Part shown: positions 60,501 to 64,000 of the stretch, in pieces
How positions within the stretch are numbered: position 1 is the stretch's first letter
Layout: each line of letters starts with the position of its first letter
NCBI GenBank assembly: GCA_030562195.1
Contig: CM060200.1
Location: 24,095,023-24,159,022, forward strand
Source: Nipponacmea schrenckii
Taxonomy: Eukaryota > Mollusca > Gastropoda > Lottiidae
Length of the DNA: 64,000 bases
Direction: 5' to 3'
Made by a program: the position numbers and the translations under genes
Notes under the pieces: model-generated
The model's database searches: none
What the model was told of the DNA's origin: nothing
Seen by the model: the letters and a program-made list of their open reading frames with translations, nothing else

Positions 60501-61939
60501 GTTGCAGCCTGTAGGGCATGCAACCTAGATTTATGTTCTTATCAAAATGACTTGATTTTTTTGAATGTCAGTCCCTCTGACTTACATAAATCTTCAGTTT
60601 TCAACTTTTTAATATTAAGAATAAATATTTTCACCCAACAATAAAACCTACCTATATCACTAGTTTTGAGACCTTCAAATTTCTGAGTAAGAATATCTGT
60701 ACTGATTGATGAAGATGTTGTACTGGATTCTAAATCATCAGGATCATCAATATCATCATGTTCATTTACTGCGGATAAAAAAAAGGAAAATAATGAAGAA
60801 CTGGCATGCTCTTTTAGGAACATTGATGTACACAAATCAATTCTTTAGAATCGAGAATCGAGAAAGAAGAATTAAAATTATATCATATAAGGGTTATTTT
60901 TACAATTTTAATTCTACCTGGGTGAACTAATCTAATTATTTTTATAAAAATCAGGATTTGTTAATCCTTCCTAATTCTATTTATAAAATTCGTGACAATA
61001 TATTTAGCTTAGTAGCCATCAGGTGTATCTTTCATTACATAGACTGGCTGACACAAATACTGAGCCTTCATGAATGGTAATGATTTTACAGTAGAAAACT
61101 TTTCATTCTATCTACCACCTGTTAAAGTTTATTAGCATCCATAAACAGTTATGTCAGATGAATTTGTCCATTGAGATACATATATAGAAGATAGCTATTG
61201 AGGAGAATGACATCAAATTTTTTAGGAAGTTGAGATAACTTATGCCTAGTAGAACTGCAGTTAGCAGTTGAACTGTAATCCAAAGATGCCATGAAAATAA
61301 TTCCATATTCTTACAAGAAAAAGTGTAGTGAGCAATTTCTTTTTACTGAATCCTTGCTAAAAAGGATTAATAAACTCCTTCCATACTTACATTGTTGATG
61401 TGTACCATGGGCTACGGCTGAAGCACAGCTATCAAAATAACTCTGTAGAGTATCTATCTGACGACATAAAATATCTCGAAATGTTTCCATCTCATGTAAT
61501 TTTTCACGTAATCCTCTTCCTCTCTGAAAAAAGGCATTTATAAGTTTGAGAATAAAAGAAAATATAATACAGAGTACAAAATAATTAAAAATACCTTGAG
61601 TAACAAATCTAGATTTATTGGATTACCTCAGAGATTTCATTATCAGGTTTAAAAAAAAGTAGAATAAGTCTTTGTAAGTTAATGCATACAGGTGATAAGT
61701 GAACAAGCTAAATTGAAACAGGGTATCAGTTGAGCACTAGACAATGTGATATTACAGTCTCTTATGGCTTGGAATAGAAAATGGTGGATCATGGGTTGTT
61801 ATGTTTCATAAGTAGGCCTACACATGATTACCTTAAATGAAGAGGCTGAGGCCGTAGATAAGCTGGTACCAGATGCCAATGATAACATGGATCCATGACG
61901 ACGTAAATTATTCTCACTGCCATATCCTGATTCAGCTTG
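54545..61939 (-). CDS. CERT1: Ceramide transfer protein CERT (partial; PH domain outside window)
   Basis: 12 exons read right to left: 61832-61939, 61391-61523, 60652-60768, 60187-60341, 59837-59929, 59332-59418, 58999-59076, 56386-56544, 55853-55916, 55359-55558, 54900-55026, 54545-54672. All phases agree, giving 482 residues to the stop. Order: serine-repeat motif ([20 protein letters not shown]), coiled coil ([18 protein letters not shown]), FFAT-like motif (EEFYDAVDA), then START domain ([71 protein letters not shown]). CERT moves ceramide from ER to Golgi: PH binds Golgi PI4P, FFAT binds ER VAP, and START carries the lipid. Asn in VNYST and Tyr in KIIYTAE correspond to known ceramide-contacting positions. 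The exon at 61,939 opens in phase 0, so the PH exons must lie beyond 64,000. Confidence 0.95.
56798..58992 (+). mobile_element. 'ATACGCCC' satellite-bearing element E2 in a CERT1 intron
   Basis: The left end GATAGCTTGCCAGGCAAGG then TAATATACGCCCACTGGCAGC matches E1. The right end GGGCGTATAAAAAT with a facing ATACGCCCCCC is the terminal hairpin. The interior is about 11 tandem units of ~161 bp, recognisable by CAATAGGGTTCATCCTTGGG at 57,343, 57,502, 57,664, 57,987, 58,149, 58,310 and onward, then a GGAC microsatellite at 58,864-58,941. The right terminus is about 7-12 bp from the donor of CERT1 exon 58,999-59,076. Confidence 0.78.
58864..58941. repeat. GGAC tetranucleotide microsatellite
   Basis: About 19 GGAC units with a few GGACC/GACA variants, next to the terminal hairpin of element E2. 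It creates an open GRTDG-repeat frame that is not a gene. Confidence 0.9.
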
Positions 61940-62589
61940 CTGAAAATACAAAATAAACAAAGATTATAAAAAGGACCGCCCAGACATTGTAGAGGTATAC
62001 TTTTTTCAGTAATAAAAATATTCTCACTGTTAAATAGTGCTTAATACATCAATTGTAGAGTGATAACGAAATATTAAATCAGAACCTAAAAAAATTGATG
62101 TAACTCGTTATGCAATATTCAAGAGCTGACCTATTTTCAACCTTCAGTTTGGTTTTATTACAGCAACTTTTCATAGTGCCATTTAAGGATTTCCTTTTTA
62201 TGAGGTTTATTGCCTATTTGATTTAAACAATATTTTATTAATAATATTAATAATAAACAAAGACAAGCCTGTACAGGCTGATGTAAGTTTGCTTGCCTAT
62301 TTCTATCAAGTAATGCAATATGTAATATTGTAATATATTAACAATAAAAATAATTTTACAGGCAAAATAATTCATATTAAAATAATATTATATATATTAT
62401 CATAAACCTGTATTTCATCAATAACGCGTACAAATTATTGATTATTTTACCTCAATAAATTCTAATATAACTTAAATATAAGCACTCTGAACCAGGTCAT
62501 TTAACATTCTTTCAAGTTTTAATTTTGTAAATCTTTTGCATCAAAAGAAAGAGAAGAAAATAAGTTGCTCTTGACATAAATGTAAGGTC

Positions 62590-62790
62590 AGTGCTGACTT
62601 AATTTTGTATAACCTAACAGTGTTTACTGAAAATTTGTATCACCAAGACGGTGCTGACTGAAATTTGTATCACCATGACAGTGCTGACTGAAATTTGTAA
62701 TGACAGTCTTCATTGAATTACCTCAACAGAGCTGACTGAAATTTGTATTATCCAACAATTGTAGACTGAAATTTGTATTCTACCAATCTA
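62590..62790. repeat. Degenerate ~30-bp tandem repeat in CERT1 intron
   Basis: The core GCTGACTGAAATTTGTAT recurs about six times with variable spacers (CACCAAGACGG, CACCATGACAG and others). A short decayed minisatellite; no function is evident. Confidence 0.65.
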
Positions 62791-63164
62791 GTGTTATATA
62801 TAATATAATAATAGTGGTTAATACTTGAATTTTATTCATATTTAATAAAGCATTTTATCCAAATTACCATCAGCAAAATACAATTTAGTACCAGAACTTC
62901 CACTTTGAAGTACAGTGTAATAACTGAACTATGTAATTATATATGAGTCATCATTGAACCATTTCTAATAATTACTTTACTGGTACAATATGTTCTACTT
63001 TGAATCATGATATAGTAGTCTGAAGTAGCCTACATATATAAAACTTTTGATATTGAACAGCAATGAAAACATAAGAGCATAAAACATTTATTACACTGTA
63101 TACAGCTTGATACAGATTTGATATGAAAACAATTCTGTAATAAACACTTCTTTTTAGAATAGCG

Positions 63165-63905
63165 ATGGCCCATCGTAATACGCCCACCATTGGCAGCCTT
63201 CGTTATTCTTAGGATGTTACAAATACACCAACTTTCATCAAAACACATAAAGAACACAACTTCCTATCGTATTCACAAGAAATTTCTGGACAAAGTCAAT
63301 AAATCAAAGTAAATATTTTTCGGTAAGCTAAATTTGCAATCGGTTTCTTCTTTGGGTAATTCAAAAGGCTCAAATCATGCTTTGTCAAAATCTATCAAGA
63401 AACCAGATCTCTATCAAGTCTACAAAGAATCAGAGGCTGATAAAGTGAACAAGTTTAGGGCAATAACTCAATAAGTATTTTTTGATTAGTCTGATTTTCA
63501 ATAGGGTCTTTCCTCGAGTTAAAACAAACACTCACACCAAGTTTCATCAAATTCCATCAAGAACCCAAATCCCTATCGTGTTCACAAGGAATTATAAGAC
63601 AAGGGCAATAACTCATAGTAAATATTTTTCGATTGGTTTCATTTTCGATAGGCTTCATCCTTGGGTCATTACAAAGACTCATTCTAAGTTTCATTAAAAT
63701 CCATCAAGAAATGTGGTCTCTATTGTGTTCACAACAATTGCGGACAGGCAGACGGACAGACAGAAATTGGTCAAAATCCATCCAGAAACCATCTCTCTAT
63801 CATGTCCACAACACATTTTTGAACACAAATTAATGTGTTTTCAAGAACAAGGGCAATAACTCATCAATTTATTTTTCGATTTGTCTGATTTTCAATAGGC
63901 TTCAT
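63165..63905 (+). mobile_element. Third 'ATACGCCC' family member E3
   Basis: It begins near AGCGATGGCCCATCGTAATACGCCCACCATTGGCAGCC, shown here only in part: TAATACGCCCAC and TTGGCAGCC. It continues with units like those of E2 (GGGCAATAACTCATA, then TTTTTCGATT and CATCCTTGGG) and carries a short GACAGGCAGACGGACAGACAG stretch. The right terminus is not identifiable before the window ends. Confidence 0.6.
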
Positions 63906-63914
63906 CCTTAAGTA

Positions 63915-64000
63915 CAGTAGAACCTGCATTCAGAGACCACTCAAGGGAATATTCAAAAACGGTCGCTGAGTGAAGGTGGCCTCTTAAGAGAGGAACTGCA
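63915..64000 (+). mobile_element. Possible pogo/Tigger-type TIR, cut by the window end
   Basis: A TA dinucleotide is followed by CAGTAGAACCTGCATTCAG, resembling the CAGTNGAACCTC terminal repeats of pogo/Tigger-like elements. Only 86 bp are visible; the other end would be outside the window. Confidence 0.3.

Noticed and set aside
60542..60835. 97-codon ORF around a CERT1 exon
   Set aside because: Only 60,652-60,768 is exon; the flanks are intron, with GCAG acceptor and GTAGGT donor.
61940..63164. PH-domain exons of CERT1
   Set aside because: No minus-strand exon with PH similarity and matching phase was found; the exons probably lie beyond the window.
1..64000. CRISPR arrays, bacterial operons or prophage
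   Set aside because: Spliced eukaryotic gene structure throughout; the tandem arrays are satellites without spacer structure.

Overview
This 64 kb window is AT-rich, intron-rich animal DNA. Genes are split into short exons with GT-AG introns, so most long single-frame ORFs are fragments of spliced genes or repeats. The gene set and repeats fit a lophotrochozoan, most likely a mollusc, perhaps a limpet-like gastropod. That is an inference from RING/B-box genes, a class III-like myosin, and intronic elements that look like molluscan 'pearl'/Helitron-like repeats with internal satellites and GGAC microsatellites. No species can be named from sequence alone.

Layout. 1-5,277: AT-rich, no gene recognised; a possible 3' UTR ends near 4.15 kb. 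5,278-8,764 (minus): a RING/B-box/coiled-coil (TRIM-like) gene with one large 3' exon and two alternative coding first exons. 14,090-16,752 and perhaps to 26.4 kb (minus): a paralogous TRIM-like gene with a symmetric acidic/poly-Thr cassette exon and several candidate first exons, all in phase 1. 23.4-24.3 kb: a 30-bp minisatellite. 27.1-30.6 kb: two LINE remnants, a CR1/L2-like 3' end followed by a decayed APE-endonuclease/RT LINE. 31,593-32,904 (plus): NUDT15-like Nudix hydrolase. 34,247-45,247 (plus): a 26-exon unconventional myosin with a class III-like motor, no kinase, one IQ-like motif, an SH2 domain and a proline-rich tail. 47,292-50,530 (plus): oligoribonuclease REXO2. 54,545-61,939 (minus, 5' end outside the window): ceramide transfer protein CERT1.

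Mobile DNA is informative. Two copies of a ~470-bp MITE share 20-bp terminal repeats and TTAA targets. Three members of an 'ATACGCCC' family with internal 160-172-bp tandem arrays sit in introns of REXO2 and CERT1; one ends within about ten bases of a CERT1 splice donor. A head-to-head tRNA-derived SINE pair sits in a myosin intron.

The genes do not form a pathway. They are neighbours with separate roles: ubiquitin-ligase-type signalling (TRIM pair), nucleotide-pool sanitation (NUDT15), motor plus phosphotyrosine recognition (myosin-SH2), small-RNA degradation (REXO2) and ER-Golgi ceramide transport (CERT1). The most unusual item is the myosin-SH2 fusion; next is the array of phase-1 first exons feeding the TRIM-like genes.
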